Of a DNA stretch of 64,000 bases, positions 36,950 to 48,109 are shown one piece after another. Origin of the DNA: Atrina japonica (Eukaryota > Mollusca > Bivalvia > Pterioida > Pinnidae); the NCBI GenBank assembly GCA_030159075.1, contig BROG01000295.1:620001-684000 (forward strand). Reading direction: 5' to 3'. The position numbers and the translations under genes were made by a program. Under the pieces are notes generated by a model. That model was not told where the DNA came from. It worked only from the letters and a program-made list of their open reading frames with translations, and searched no databases. Every line of letters begins with the position of its first letter. Positions within the stretch are counted from its first letter, which is position 1.

Positions 36950-38325
36950 TTATAAGATATAATTACTGTACATACACATCTTTCATTATCAGATATAATT
37001 ACTGTTCATACACATCTTTCATTATCAGATATAATTACTGTACATACACATCTTTCATTATCAGATATAATTACTGTACATACACATCTTTCATTATCAG
37101 ATATAATTACTGTACATACACATCTTTCATTATCAGATATAATTACTGTACATACATTTACACGTCTTTCATTATCAGATATAATTACTGTACATACACA
37201 TCTTTCATTATCACATATAATTACTGTACATACACATCTTTCATTATCACATATAATTACTGTACATACACATCTTTCATTATCACATATAATTACTGTA
37301 CATACACATCTTTCATTATCAGATATAATTACTGTACATACACATCTTTCATTATCAGATATAATTACTGTACATACACATCTTTCATTATCAGATATAA
37401 TTACTGTACATACACATCTTTCATTATCAGATATAATTACTGTACATACACATCTTTCATTATCAGATATAATTACTGTACATACACATCTTTCATTATC
37501 AGATATAATTACTGTACATACATTTACACGTCTTTCATTATCAGATATAATTACTGTACATACACATCTTTCATTATCAGATATAATTACTGTACATACA
37601 CATATTTCATTATCAGATATAATTACTGTACATACACGTCTTTCATTATCAGATATAATTACTGTACATACACGTCTTTCATTATCAGATATAATTACTG
37701 TACATACACGTCTTTCATTATCACATATAATTACTGTACATACACATCTTTCATTATCAGATATAATTACTGTACATACACATCTTTCATTATCAGATAT
37801 AATTACTGTACATACACATCTTTCATTATCAGATATAATTACTGTACATACACATCTTTCATTATCAGATATAATTACTGTACATACACGTCTTTCATTA
37901 TCAGATATAATTACTGTACATACATGTCTTTCATTATCACATATAATTACTGTACATAATCATCTTTCATTATCAGATATAATTACTGTACATAATCATC
38001 TTTCATTATCAGATATAATTACTGTACATACACATCTTTCATTATCAGATATAATTACTGTACATACACATCTTTCATTATCAGATATAATTACTGTACA
38101 TACACATCTTTCATTATCAGATATAATTACTGTACATACACATCTTTCATTATCAGATATAATTACTGTACATACACATCTTTCATTATCAGATATAATT
38201 ACTATACATACACATCTTTCATTATCAGATATAATTACTGTACATACACATCTTTCATTATCAGATATAATTACTGTACATACATTTACACGTCTTTCAT
38301 TATCAGATATAATTACTGTACATAC
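36950..38325. repeat. Minisatellite, 36-bp unit, left block (about 38 copies)
   Basis: The unit is ATCTTTCATTATCAGATATA + ATTACTGTACATACAC. Variants with ACATTTACACG inserts recur every several hundred bp. The block stops at CATAC where the LINE begins and resumes at ATACACATC on the other side (40543), so both parts are one array. Confidence 0.97.
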
Positions 38326-40542
38326 TCAGTTTATTCAGTTTATTCATTTAACTGCCTTAAGCCTTACGGCTCATCAGCATAAACATAGAGTATAATATAC
38401 AATGTTGTGAACATGCACATATACACACATATATACATGTGCAATACATATGAATAAATAATTATATACCAATTAAATTGAGAAAGTACATAAAGTAGAT
38501 CAAGAGTGATCAAGAGTAGATATGAAAATGAAAATGGAGGAAGAACGCTGAAATAAATCAATTATTTTTCCTCTGTGCAAAGGCATTGGTAATAAACTTA
38601 GCTAGATTACACAATTTTGTTTTATTTTTAATACCTAATAACTGTACTAATTTAAACATAGAAGGTCTTTTGTAGTAATATTTATTTATGTATTTAGACC
38701 TTAAAACTGTATAGAAAGGGCATATAAGAAGAAAATGAAATTCATCCTCAACTTCATGACGTGAACAGTTTTCACAAATTCTGTCTTCTCTTGGGATATT
38801 TCTGTATCTACCCTGTTCTATCATTAATTCATGTGAGGACAGTCTAAATTGTGCAAGTGAAAAAATGTACTTCTCAGGTAAAGACTTACGGATATAATAT
38901 TGTATCATATGAGTATCTTTTAAATACTTATAAAGGTAACATTTACTAGAGTTTTCGAAGTAAGCATTCATTTCTTGAATGAATAAATCATTTAAAACAG
39001 TATTTACTTGTGCAATAAAAACTTTACGATTGAGAACATACTGGTTATGGCAAACATAGCCAAAGCCAAGAGATAAAAGCAACTCTTTGACTTGATGTAA
39101 CCAGTTTTGAGACTCAATATTTTCAAACATGTCCTCATACATTCCTTTCAAAATAATATTATTAGTATTTAATAATTTAACCCAATATTTCAGAATTCTC
39201 ATTTTTCTACTTATCATTAATGGAGATCTGCCTAATTCTGCATAAAGCATAAAATTTGGAGTACAATTTTTTAGCCTCAAAATTCTCTAACAAAAATCTG
39301 TATGTATTTTCTCTATATCTTTGGCTATATTAAATCCCCAAACTTCACATCCATAGTTTAAAACACTTGAGACATAAGTATCAAAAACATGTAGTTTAGT
39401 TTCAACATTCAAGCATTCATCCTTACAAGTTTTCAATATACTAAACATACATTTTCTTCCTTGTTGACTTAAAATATGTTGTGTTCGGGTGAATTTTCCA
39501 TTATATAATAGAGTAATCCCTAAATAATTAAAACAATCAACAATTTCAATTGGTTTTTGATCATATTTCCATTTTTCTTTTTTAGCAATTCTATCATTAT
39601 TTCTAAATACTACAATTTTTGTTTTGTAAATGTAAAATATCCAGTAAATTTTGTAGACCAGAAATAGATTCAGAGAAAAGGACAGTATCATCAGCATACA
39701 TGATTAAAAATAAAGACAGATCTCTTAGTTCTACACTTTCACGATTACTGTATAACATGTGATTTTCAAAATCATTGATATAAAGAGATAACAAAAAGGG
39801 AGACAACCCTTCACCATCAATCCGTTTGGGACACTGAAAAAATCTGATTTTACACAATCATGTCTAATGCATGATTTAATATTATTATATAAAGATTTTA
39901 TAATCGTGAACATTTTCCCTGTTACCAGGGATCTACCCAGTTTATAAAGTAACTTTTTTCTATTTATACTATCAAAGGCTTTTCCATAATCAATAAAACA
40001 GCAATACAGCTTCTTTTTTTGTAAAATCATTTTGTTAACTAAACAATGGAGAGCAAAAATCGCATCAGTGGTACCAAGACCCTGTTTAAAACCAAATTGT
40101 GCATCAGATATTACATCATTTTTATAAGACCAATCAAGTAATCGATTATTCAATACCGATGTATTTTGACAGACAGCTAACAAGTGTGATACCTCTGTAA
40201 TTATTTGGTGAGTTCACATCACCTTTTTTGTGAATTGGTACTATAATTCCTTGTGACCAACCTTCTGGAAAAAGTCCTCTTGAAAAAATACAATTAAATA
40301 ATTTACACAACAACGGAACAAAGTAATCCTTAAATTTAACAAAGTATTCATTCAACATATTATCTACACCAGGTGACTTATTTAATTTCGTTTGTTTCAA
40401 AACATCACGTATTTCCTCTTCCCTAATAGTTACATCCAATTCCTCAAAAACACATTCCCTCATAACAGAATTGCCAATCTCAACATCATTAGCATTTGTG
40501 TTAAAAATGTCCTTGAAGTGTTCATAAAAATCATTAACTGAT
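38326..40542 (-). mobile_element. 5'-truncated LINE inserted in the 36-bp array
   Basis: This is a non-LTR retrotransposon copy on the minus strand. The 3' end reads GCCTTAAGGC-like sequence and then AATGAATAAACTGAATAAAC TGAG, a short tandem tail in place of poly(A), as in CR1/L2-type elements. The 5' end lies just before the RT domain (EHFKDIF linker), so the endonuclease part is missing. On the plus strand the array ends ...GTACATAC and resumes ATACACATC, giving a 4-bp overlap (ATAC) that fits a short target duplication. The element has the same orientation as the host gene. Confidence 0.88.
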
Positions 40543-40550
40543 ATACACAT
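38558..40550 (-). pseudogene. LINE reverse transcriptase, frameshifted
   Basis: In order along the minus strand: a linker with SPGVDNMLNEYFVKF and GWSQGIIVPIHKKGD (RT motifs 1-2); NNYRGITLVSCLSK; DAQFGFKQGLGTTDA; CCFIDYGKAFDSI (motif A, D present); GEGLSPFLLSLYINDF (motif B); MYADDTVLFSES (catalytic YADD, about 39687-39698); FNYLGITL (motif D); LNYGCEVWGF (thumb); and a C-terminal CENC...EDEFHFLLICPF zinc knuckle. The reading frame changes at several places (near 40150, 39840, 39700 and 39285), so no intact protein is made. The last frame of 240 codons (38558-39280) is intact. Clade uncertain, of CR1/L2/Jockey type. Confidence 0.9.
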
Positions 40551-41075
40551 CTTTCATTATCAGATATAATTACTGTACATACACGTCTTTCATTATCTGA
40601 TATAATACTGTACATACACGTCTTTCATTATCAGATATAATTACTGTACATACATGTACACATCTTTCATTATCAGATATAATTACTGTACATGTACATA
40701 CACATCTTTCATTATCAGATATAATTACTGTACATACACATCTTTCATTATCAGATATAATTACTGTACATACACGTCTTTCATTATCAAATATAATTAC
40801 TGTACATACATGTACGCATCTTTCATTATCAGATATAATTACTGTACATACATTTACATGTCTTTCATTATCAGATATAATTACTGTACATACACATCTT
40901 TCATTATCACATATAATTACTGAACATATATGTCTTTCATTATCACATATAATTACTGTACATACATGTCTTTCATTATCAGATATAATTACTGTACATA
41001 CATGTACGCGTCTTTCATTATCAGATATAATTACTGTACATACACATCTTTCATTATCAGATATAATTACTGTAT
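40543..41075. repeat. Minisatellite, 36-bp unit, right block (about 14 copies)
   Basis: Continuation of the array at 36950-38325 after the LINE. The copies here are more variable in spacing, with TACATGTAC inserts. On the minus strand they form a 187-codon frame that is a repeat artefact. Confidence 0.97.
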
Positions 41076-41315
41076 ACTCAAAAAATTTTGTGGTTTTTAT
41101 TTTGTTATTTTTTATGTTTTCATTTATCAACAAAATTTAAACTACATGTGCATGTATGATGAAATTTTTACCTTAACATGTACCTAATACATGTACTACA
41201 TGTAGTTATAGGTTCCTCTCAAACCATCATCTGTAATCCGTACCGTACATCAATTCTCCATGTTTGTACTTACTTTGTACATAACAATCAACAAGACACC
41301 TTTGAGAAACAATTA

Positions 41316-41532
41316 CAGTGAAACTTGTATATAATGACCTCCTTAAGGACACAAGAAAATAGGTCTTTATAGGGAGGTGGTCTTTACATAGAGGTTGATT
41401 TGTACATATGGTAACGGTACTATTGGGGACAGCAAAAAATTGGTATTTGTGACCAGGTGGTCTTTATACACAGGTGGTCTTTATACACAGGTGGTCTTTA
41501 TACACAGGTGGTCGTTTAAGCAGATTTTACTG
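41316..41532 (+). mobile_element. MITE, CAGT-ended family (copy C)
   Basis: It starts TA|CAGTGAAACTTGTAT and ends CAGATTTTACTG|TA. The interior is as in copy A, but a 20-bp piece (AGGTGGTCTTTATACACAGG) is present three times in tandem. This is an example of a MITE starting to grow a minisatellite. Confidence 0.8.
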
Positions 41533-41621
41533 TACAAGTATGTGTACCGCCATGGCGACAATTGTTTACCTACTGTATCTTGTTGTCAACAGAAAACTGA
41601 GGTGTATACACATTTTTAGAT

Positions 41622-42058
41622 CAGATCCAGTAACACAACACCATATCACATACATGTATCTTTATTCTGGTCAGTTTTTTAAATCATATTCAGTAACACA
41701 ACACCATATCACATACATGTATCTTTATTCTGATCAGTTTTTTTAGACCAGATCCAGAAACACAACACCATATCACATACATGTATCTTTATTCTGATCA
41801 GTTTTTTTAGATCAGATCCAGTAACACAACACCATATCACATACATGTATCTTTATTCTGATCAGTTTTTTAGATCAGATCCAGAAACACAACACCATAT
41901 CACATACACGTATCTTTATTCTGATCAGTTTTTTAGATCAGATCCAGAAACACAACACCATATCACATACATGTATCTTTATTCTGATCAGTTTTTTAGA
42001 TCAGATCCAGAAACACAACACCATATCACATACATGTATCTTTATTCTGATCAGTTTT
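41622..42058. repeat. Minisatellite, 63-bp unit (7 copies)
   Basis: The unit contains ACATACATGTATCTTTATTC, TGATCAGTTTTTTAGATCAG and ATCCAGAAACACAACACCAT. The part CTGATCAGTTTTTTAGATCAG can form a small hairpin. The period is a multiple of 3, hence an open plus frame. Confidence 0.95.
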
Positions 42059-42959
42059 AATGATACTATCATCAGAAATCTTAACTCTTTGGATTCCTAG
42101 ACACAGAAAAGGAGCAAATCTTGACTTTATCATCACAGTGGATACCTGATGTTTACCTTTATCAGAAATAACCACGACAACGAGTGCAATAAAACTGATA
42201 TTCTCACCTACATGACGTATTTAAACGTAAAACGCTGACTTATTCCGTTTGAAATAATTACAACATATCAGAGTATGATCTACATGTATGCAGAAATTAT
42301 CATAACTTTAGTATTTTGCACTTTATCATTCATCCTATGTTAATGTACATTGTATGCTAATTCAAATTATTGAATAAGTTTGAGGTTTAAAGTCTGACTT
42401 GTAAAAATTCAAAATGGTATATTTTTACAAATAAAAGAAAAGGAAAATCATGTCAGTTTTCTTGTTGTAAAAACAAGACTTTATTACTTCAACATCAGAA
42501 AGTTTTGACATTCTATATATTTAACCCAGTCAACTTGGCAGACCATGATGGACTGGTCTAAAACAAGGCTATACCACTTATATGTACATAGAGGTGAATG
42601 AGGTGTGAAAACCTTCTGATGAAAAATAAACAGGTAGCCAAAATTGTATGTTATGTCTTGTGGATAAGAATTCAAACAGGTACAGGTATGGATGTGACAC
42701 GTAAAAGAACCCTCAATGCATTGGTATCTTCCATAACACAGGTCAAAATTTGTAGCAACGAAAGCTTATGACATGGCCATTTAAGTGAAAAAACAGTTGC
42801 ACAATTAATGGCCCAAGATATCCCCATCATGTCAATTTTTTATCAAATTTTAACAATTAAAGCCTAAAAATTCTGTATCGGAAAAATTCAAAATGGTAAA
42901 AATTGAATGATACATTGTACGTATAACTTGTCTACAGGAAACCAAACATTGTGATTTTA
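42059..42959. other. AT-rich intronic stretch
   Basis: No exon or repeat family was recognised. Confidence 0.4.
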
Positions 42960-43145
42960 AATAGTATTTCATGCTATACTCAATAATTTTTCAGTTACAT
43001 GTATATGGTGATGGGGAGAGAACAGAGTTACAATGTACCCTGGAAGAGACCAGCAAACTTTCTCACAACAAATCAGCTTAAGATCTAATGGAGCTCAAAC
43101 CTGTGCTGACCAGAAGTAATGCTCTAACCACTCCCCAAACATTCT
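42960..43145 (-). repeat. tRNA-derived SINE, diverged copy
   Basis: Read on the minus strand: GGAGTGGTTAGAGCATTACT (A-box region), CAGGTTTGAGCTCC (B-box region), then CTCTTCCAGGGTACATTGTA, then ACTGAAAAATTATTGAGTAT. This is the same layout as the SINE at 44589-44860. Confidence 0.65.
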
Positions 43146-43194
43146 AGAAAAGAAACACTAGTTTTTATCAAGTTATAACAAATAACTTTTTCAA

Positions 43195-43830
43195 TACTTA
43201 TATGTCAAAATCATATCATGTTTATATGACCAAAAAAATCATTCCATGTGTGTCAATGATTATATGACAAAATCATATCATGTGTCAGTGATTATATGTC
43301 AAAATCATATCATGTGTCAGTGATTATATGACAAAATCATATCATATCATCTATGTCAATGATTATATGATAAAATCATATCATGTGTCAATGATTATAT
43401 GACAAAATCATATCATGTGTCAATGATTATATGACAAAATCATATCATGTGTCATCATTTATATGACAAAATCATATCATATGTCAATGATTATATAACA
43501 AAATCATATCATGTGTCAATGTTTATATGACAAAATCATATCATGTGTGTCATTGATTATGTGCCAAAATCATATCATATCATCTATGTCAATGTTTATA
43601 TAACAAAAAAATCATTCCATGTGTGTCAATGATTATATAACAAAATCATATCATGTGTCAATGATTATATGACAAAATCATATCATGTGTCAATGATTAT
43701 ATGACAAAATCATATCATGTGTGTCAATGATTATGTGCCAAAATCATATCATATCATCTGTGTCAATGTTTATATGACAAAATCATTCCATGTGTGTCAA
43801 TGATTACGTGACATAATCATATCATGTGAA
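43195..43830. repeat. Minisatellite, about 32-bp unit (about 20 copies)
   Basis: The unit GATTATATGACAAAATCATA + TCATGTGTCAAT, with longer copies that carry TCATATCATCTATG. A block with ATCATTCCATGTGTG recurs at about 43236, 43613 and 43783. Confidence 0.95.
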
Positions 43831-44332
43831 ATATTTACATGTATGTATTGATATGAAAAAATAAAATAACAACATACACACAAATTTTATGGATGTGTGT
43901 TTCAATATTCATGAAGAATTAAATTGTGAACATTTTATTACTATACATTTACATTGTATTACAGTATATTTTGGTGATTATTTCAAAAAAGAATAGTAGG
44001 AAAATAAGTGTTCATTTCTGAACAGTTCAAATTTTGATGATTTTAGTTATGTTAGCTATAAATGCAGGCATTTTGAAATAAAAAAAATTAATGGTCAACC
44101 GGACCAGTAAATAAAGGAATTTCACTGGTCAAAGAAATTTTGTTACTGGTCTGTATATATACACAGTTGAAAAGAAATGGAAAATTACTGGTCATTTGGA
44201 CCAGTTATCAGATAGATTTCACAACACTTTTGTCAAATTTACCGGTTTTTCTGGTAAGACATGTGAATTTCAAAAACTCTGTAAATGTATATTTACACAT
44301 GTACAAGTAAAATAAATTTATGTCAATTTACA
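43831..44332. other. AT-rich intronic stretch
   Basis: It has a short local repetition of ACTGGTC / GGACCAGT motifs (44095-44210). No gene was recognised. Confidence 0.4.
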
Positions 44333-44545
44333 TTGTAATTACTTTAAAGTTGATATTGTAATTACTTTAAAGTTGATATTGTAATTACTTTAAAGTTAAT
44401 ATTGTAATTACTTTAAAGCTGATATTGTAATTACTTTAAAGTTGATATTGTAATTACTTTAAAGTTTACATTGTAATTACTTAAAAGTCAATATTGTAAT
44501 TACTTTAAAGTTGATATTGTAATTACTTTAAAATTTACATTGTAT
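44333..44545. repeat. Minisatellite, 23-bp unit (about 9 copies)
   Basis: The unit ATATTGTAATTACTTTAAAG + TTG, with few changes. Confidence 0.95.
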
Positions 44546-44588
44546 GTTTGTCAATTTTCATTATTTTTTTCTTTCATTTTTATCACCT

Positions 44589-44860
44589 TCGAACCAAGTT
44601 CGTGGTTAGAGCATCGCACTTTGAACCATGAAGTCTCTGATTTCTGGTCCACGCAGGTTCGAGTCCTGCTGGAACCTAAGTTGATTTTTGTAGGAAAGTT
44701 GCCAGTTTACTTGTAGAAGGCCAGTGATCCCTCCCTGGGTACAACTGTAACCAGGTTTAATTCTCTCCTCCAATATTGTAAACTGGCTACCACCATATAA
44801 CTGAAAATTTGTTGAGTATGGCGTATAACACAATTCAAAGTAATCCAGAAATATAAACAA
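44589..44860 (+). repeat. tRNA-derived SINE (bivalve type)
   Basis: The head has a pol III A box (GTGGTTAGAGCATCG) and a good B box in a T-arm that folds (GCAGG TTCGAGT CCTGC). The D-arm and anticodon arm (ACTTT...GAAGT) also pair weakly, but position 33 is not T, so it is not a working tRNA. The body continues with GTGATCCCTCCCTGGGTACA, AACTGGCTACCACCATATAA and CTGAAAATTTGTTGAGTATG GCGTATAA. This body is the type seen in bivalve SINEs. Minus-strand frames across it are incidental. Confidence 0.8.
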
Positions 44861-44915
44861 GTTATTCTGGGAGTGCACACAAATGATATCAGATTTACTA
44901 TTAACAGGTGGTTGC

Positions 44916-45584
44916 AGGCCTTCAAGTGGGTTTTGGTAAGAAAATAGGGCTTTCAATAGGGCTAAAATTCTTGAAAAATAGGGCTTTATAGGGCAGTTTT
45001 GACAAATTATAGGGGGATTATAGGGTCATTTTCCTTAAATCTAATTAATATCTATTGAAAATATACATACCTTGATTAAGATTAATATACAAACTCTTAC
45101 CAAATTACATTTTTGAGGCATGTACACTTAACTGAAGTCTTCTGATGACTGTACTGCACCAACTGGGACACCCAAGGCAGCTCTGATAGACCTTAGCTAA
45201 CCAAGACTTGGGAACCTTGGTTTTTAACTGTAAAGGCACACATAAGATCTTCAAAGCTGTTTTGGTATCTTGTTGTTGAAGTCAATCATCATAAAGACTT
45301 GAATGTTGTGTGTCACATGAAATGATAAGAAAATAAGATATTTAAAAAAAGCACTGGATGACTTCATTATATTTAAGACACGTACCTACATATCTGTAGA
45401 CCGAGACATGCCTGTTTTGAGAAAAAAGTGTCATTTTTCAATTTCCGACATATTATTTTCTCTTTTTAGGGATAATATAGGGAAATGGGCTTTTTTTGGG
45501 CTAAAATATAGGAATTATAGGGTACTCCCAAAAAGATAGGGATATTATAGGAATTATAGGAAATATAGGGCCGGTTGAAGGCCT
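44916..45584. mobile_element. hAT-like non-autonomous DNA element
   Basis: The ends AGGCCTTCAA (44916) and TTGAAGGCCT (ending 45584) are perfect 10-bp inverted repeats. They are flanked by the 8-bp direct repeat GTGGTTG(C/T) (44908-44915 and 45585-45592, 7 of 8 identical), the duplication size of hAT elements. Inside both ends are many TAGGG motifs (ATAGGGCTTT, TATAGGAATTATAGG) in subterminal clusters, as expected for transposase binding sites. No transposase domain was recognised in the middle. Confidence 0.7.
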
Positions 45585-45592
45585 GTGGTTGT

Positions 45593-45920
45593 ATACAGAT
45601 GTCCTCCTGTGTCTACCCTAGATTCTACAATGACAGAATACAATTACCTGATGTTAAACTGAAATATGATCTAGGTAACCTATATATACCTAATTGTTAT
45701 AGCTGTGCATCTCAGACATCATACATCTCAAATTTCAAATTACAGTTCGCAATCAAATATGTCGCAGTAATAACTTGTATGTATGTAATTGAATACAAAA
45801 CATCATAAGGGACAATACATCTTAATTATTTTAAAGAAGTTAAAAGTTATTTACTATAATATCAAACTTTAAAAGACATATTCTTGAACTTATTACAATT
45901 TTAATATTTTTATATACGTG

Positions 45921-45989
<69 letters not shown>

Positions 45990-46306
45990 AATTAATTTTT
46001 AAAAAAATTAAATATTTATCTAATTTGCACAAAATCAATTGTCTGTCTCTACGTATGTACATGTGTTTTATTACATGGTGTGTTTAAAATGATTTTTAAA
46101 AAATCACTGTCAATTTTTTATTATATCTTCTCTTCTATATATCACAAGTTAAATTTGATATGAGGCCACGCGCGGGCTACCAAATGTACCAAAAGTTACC
46201 TGTTCTACAAGTTTTACATATAACGTGCACTTGGTTGCGTAAAATTCTCGAGTTTTACTAATATTCTCCTGTTAAGAAAAACGGAACACCCATATCTCAC
46301 ACGTAC
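45593..46306. other. First 700 bp of the PDZ gene intron, with (TA)n
   Basis: It contains a (TA)n tract of about 60 bp at 45925-45987. The remainder is AT-rich with no features. Confidence 0.5.
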
Positions 46307-46465
46307 CTTTGATATTTGTATTGGTGACTGCACTTCAAGTCCTCCCTTCAGAGTAAACCCCCACGGACTGCCGCCTTTTAAAACTACTTGAAATGGCTGG
46401 GTATCTTGTAAAAAATCCTTTTTCAACTCGCTATTTTCCGAGTCTGTTTCAGAATCTACGTCCAT
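46307..46465 (-). CDS. PDZ-domain protein (Shroom/PDLIM-like), exon 1 with start codon
   Basis: This is 53 codons on the minus strand from ATG (46465) to the donor AAAG|GTACGT (intron starts at 46306). An in-frame TGA lies four codons upstream, which fixes this ATG. The first 25 residues are acidic and Ser-rich (MDVDSETDSENSELKK). The PDZ domain then begins: FQVVLKGGSPWGFTLKGG contains strand A and the carboxylate-binding loop in the PWGFTL form, followed by strand B/C up to PIQISK. 'GG.PWGFTLKGG' is typical of Shroom and close to the PWGFRLQGG of PDZ-LIM proteins, which bind actin-associated partners. The domain is finished by exon 2, 30.5 kb away. The protein is probably cytoskeletal. Family (Shroom or PDLIM/synaptopodin) cannot be decided from the PDZ alone. 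Confidence 0.88.
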
Positions 46466-46620
46466 TTTTAAATTTCACACACTTTCGTCTCTAGAACAAG
46501 TTTTTTGAAAACTTTCACACACGGCCATCCCAATACGAGAGAAGGCTAATCATTCATGTGTATCCGTTCGGAATCCCCTCTCGAGGAAATCCGATGATAG
46601 TTACGTTCGCTTACCTGGGC
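46466..46620 (-). promoter_or_regulatory. 5' UTR / promoter-proximal region of the PDZ gene, possible UTR intron
   Basis: Upstream of the ATG the minus strand shows an acceptor-like TTGTTCTAG|AGACG (exon would start at 46490) and, further up, a strong donor GCCCAG|GTAAGC (exon would end at 46615). Together they could bound a 124-bp intron in the 5' UTR. No clear TATA box was seen. The local base composition is less AT-rich than the surroundings. Confidence 0.35.
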
Positions 46621-48109
46621 ATAGTCTGTTTCAAATAAATCAATTATACCTATTGAGATAAGTAATGCCCGCTACATTCATTGAGCTGCGGGAGGTGTTA
46701 ATAAAAATATCGAGGAGGAATTACAGCAAATTACACAATGAGATAGCGAGATTACCCGCTACACTGAACTAGAGAAAGCTACTGTAACAAAGTTCTATTA
46801 TTTCAAATCTATCTTAAAGGTATTTGATTTGGAAACGTAACATACGTGTTACAAACTTTATACATTTATTATCTAAAGTCACCGTGTACTTGAGAAAAAA
46901 AAAGATATTTGTCAACAGGATAAATGTACAAATGGGTAGGCGGAAAGTGTGTTCCGAAAAGCGTAAATTATTTGGGATATTTTCGCTCGCTTTCCGTTTT
47001 GTATTTTGTTGCTTAAAACTATCAATTTTTAATTCTAATTAAATTCACCATTTTCAATTAAAAATCATACATGTAAACACCATAACTTTACACTCAAATA
47101 CGGTGTTTAAAATCGGGAATTCACCCATTTTAATAAGTTTTTAGATTCTTTGACACAACGAACTCAAATTGAACGATTTTAGCTTTCGGCAAATCAAATA
47201 ATAAAAATATGAGCGGAGACATGCACGTGCGGATATGCATGCAATGATAAAACTGCATCTGCAAATTTTAAAGTTATTTACGTTATCTAAAAACCGATGA
47301 GTGCAAACGCTTATTACACCCTCCCCCCCCCCCCCTTTGGAAAAAAAACTAATGTGCTCATAATAAGAGGAGTCAAATGGATATCACAGTATCAAGTTCT
47401 GAAAGTTCTGTTTTAGGCCAGTAGGACAAGAGTACAATTTGACATCTCACTGAAATATGAGACAGCGATATATGTTGTCCAATGACATATTTCAAATATT
47501 AAATAAAATATTAAAATATGCATGTCATAATACATATTTAAATATTTTGATATGTAAAGCCTTACATGTTAAGGCTACATATATCGCTGGTAGAGAGTTT
47601 TTTTTTTTGGTGAGACTTAAAATATGAGATCCTTCGATGACTTCCGACAAACTGCCACTTAAACACATGGTCTTAACTTCACTGGAAATCAATTCCCTTT
47701 CGCATGATTTCATAAAATTTTTATAAATGATGCATCATGATTTCTTCAATAAAACTATTACTCGTTTAGGGTATACAAAAACTAATCATAAAATTTTCCT
47801 TAATTTTTGTATACTTATTCATTAAGAATTTAGATTTTTTTCATCAACTGTCCTATTCATTATCTAAAACAGTTATTAATTTCAAGACTCATATTTTTCT
47901 ATCTAAATCCATGGTATCCATGTGTTTTTATGCTTTATAAGAGATGCTTCCATCGTAATTTTTGTCAATAAAACTAGTATAATCCACTAAAATATCAACC
48001 ATGAAAGTAAAAAATAACCTGGATACTTCTTGATGGTATAAATGCTCCATGATCCCGTCATCAGATGGATCCTCCCTCTTCGATTGTTTTGGCATAGTCC
48101 ACTACAAAC
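46621..48109. other. Non-coding stretch upstream of the PDZ gene
   Basis: It has a C run at about 47322-47335, and no exon with usable splice sites was recognised. The short plus and minus frames (for example 46824-47042) have no recognisable features. Confidence 0.4.

Larger units (their letters stand above)
15843..46306 (-). other. Giant intron 1 of the PDZ gene (about 30.5 kb)
   Basis: The donor AAAG|GTACGTGTGAG (46306 downwards) and the acceptor TTTTACTGATTTCAG|A (exon starts at 15842) are both good GT-AG sites in matching phase 0. The intron splits the PDZ domain just after ...IQISK, a position where PDZ genes of this type are often split. It is packed with minisatellite arrays, SINEs, MITEs, a LINE and a hAT-like element, listed separately. 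The intron assignment is inference from domain completion. Transcripts would prove it. Confidence 0.8.

Noticed and set aside
17421..38325. CRISPR-like arrays of regularly spaced repeats
   Set aside because: The repeats are head-to-tail minisatellites without unique spacers, and the window is clearly eukaryotic.
40570..41133. 187-codon minus ORF with VCTVIISDNER repeats beside the LINE
   Set aside because: It is the 36-bp minisatellite read on the minus strand and not part of the LINE protein.
44589..44675. Functional tRNA gene at the SINE head
   Set aside because: The T-arm folds well, but the anticodon loop lacks U33 and the acceptor stem does not pair. It continues into a SINE body.
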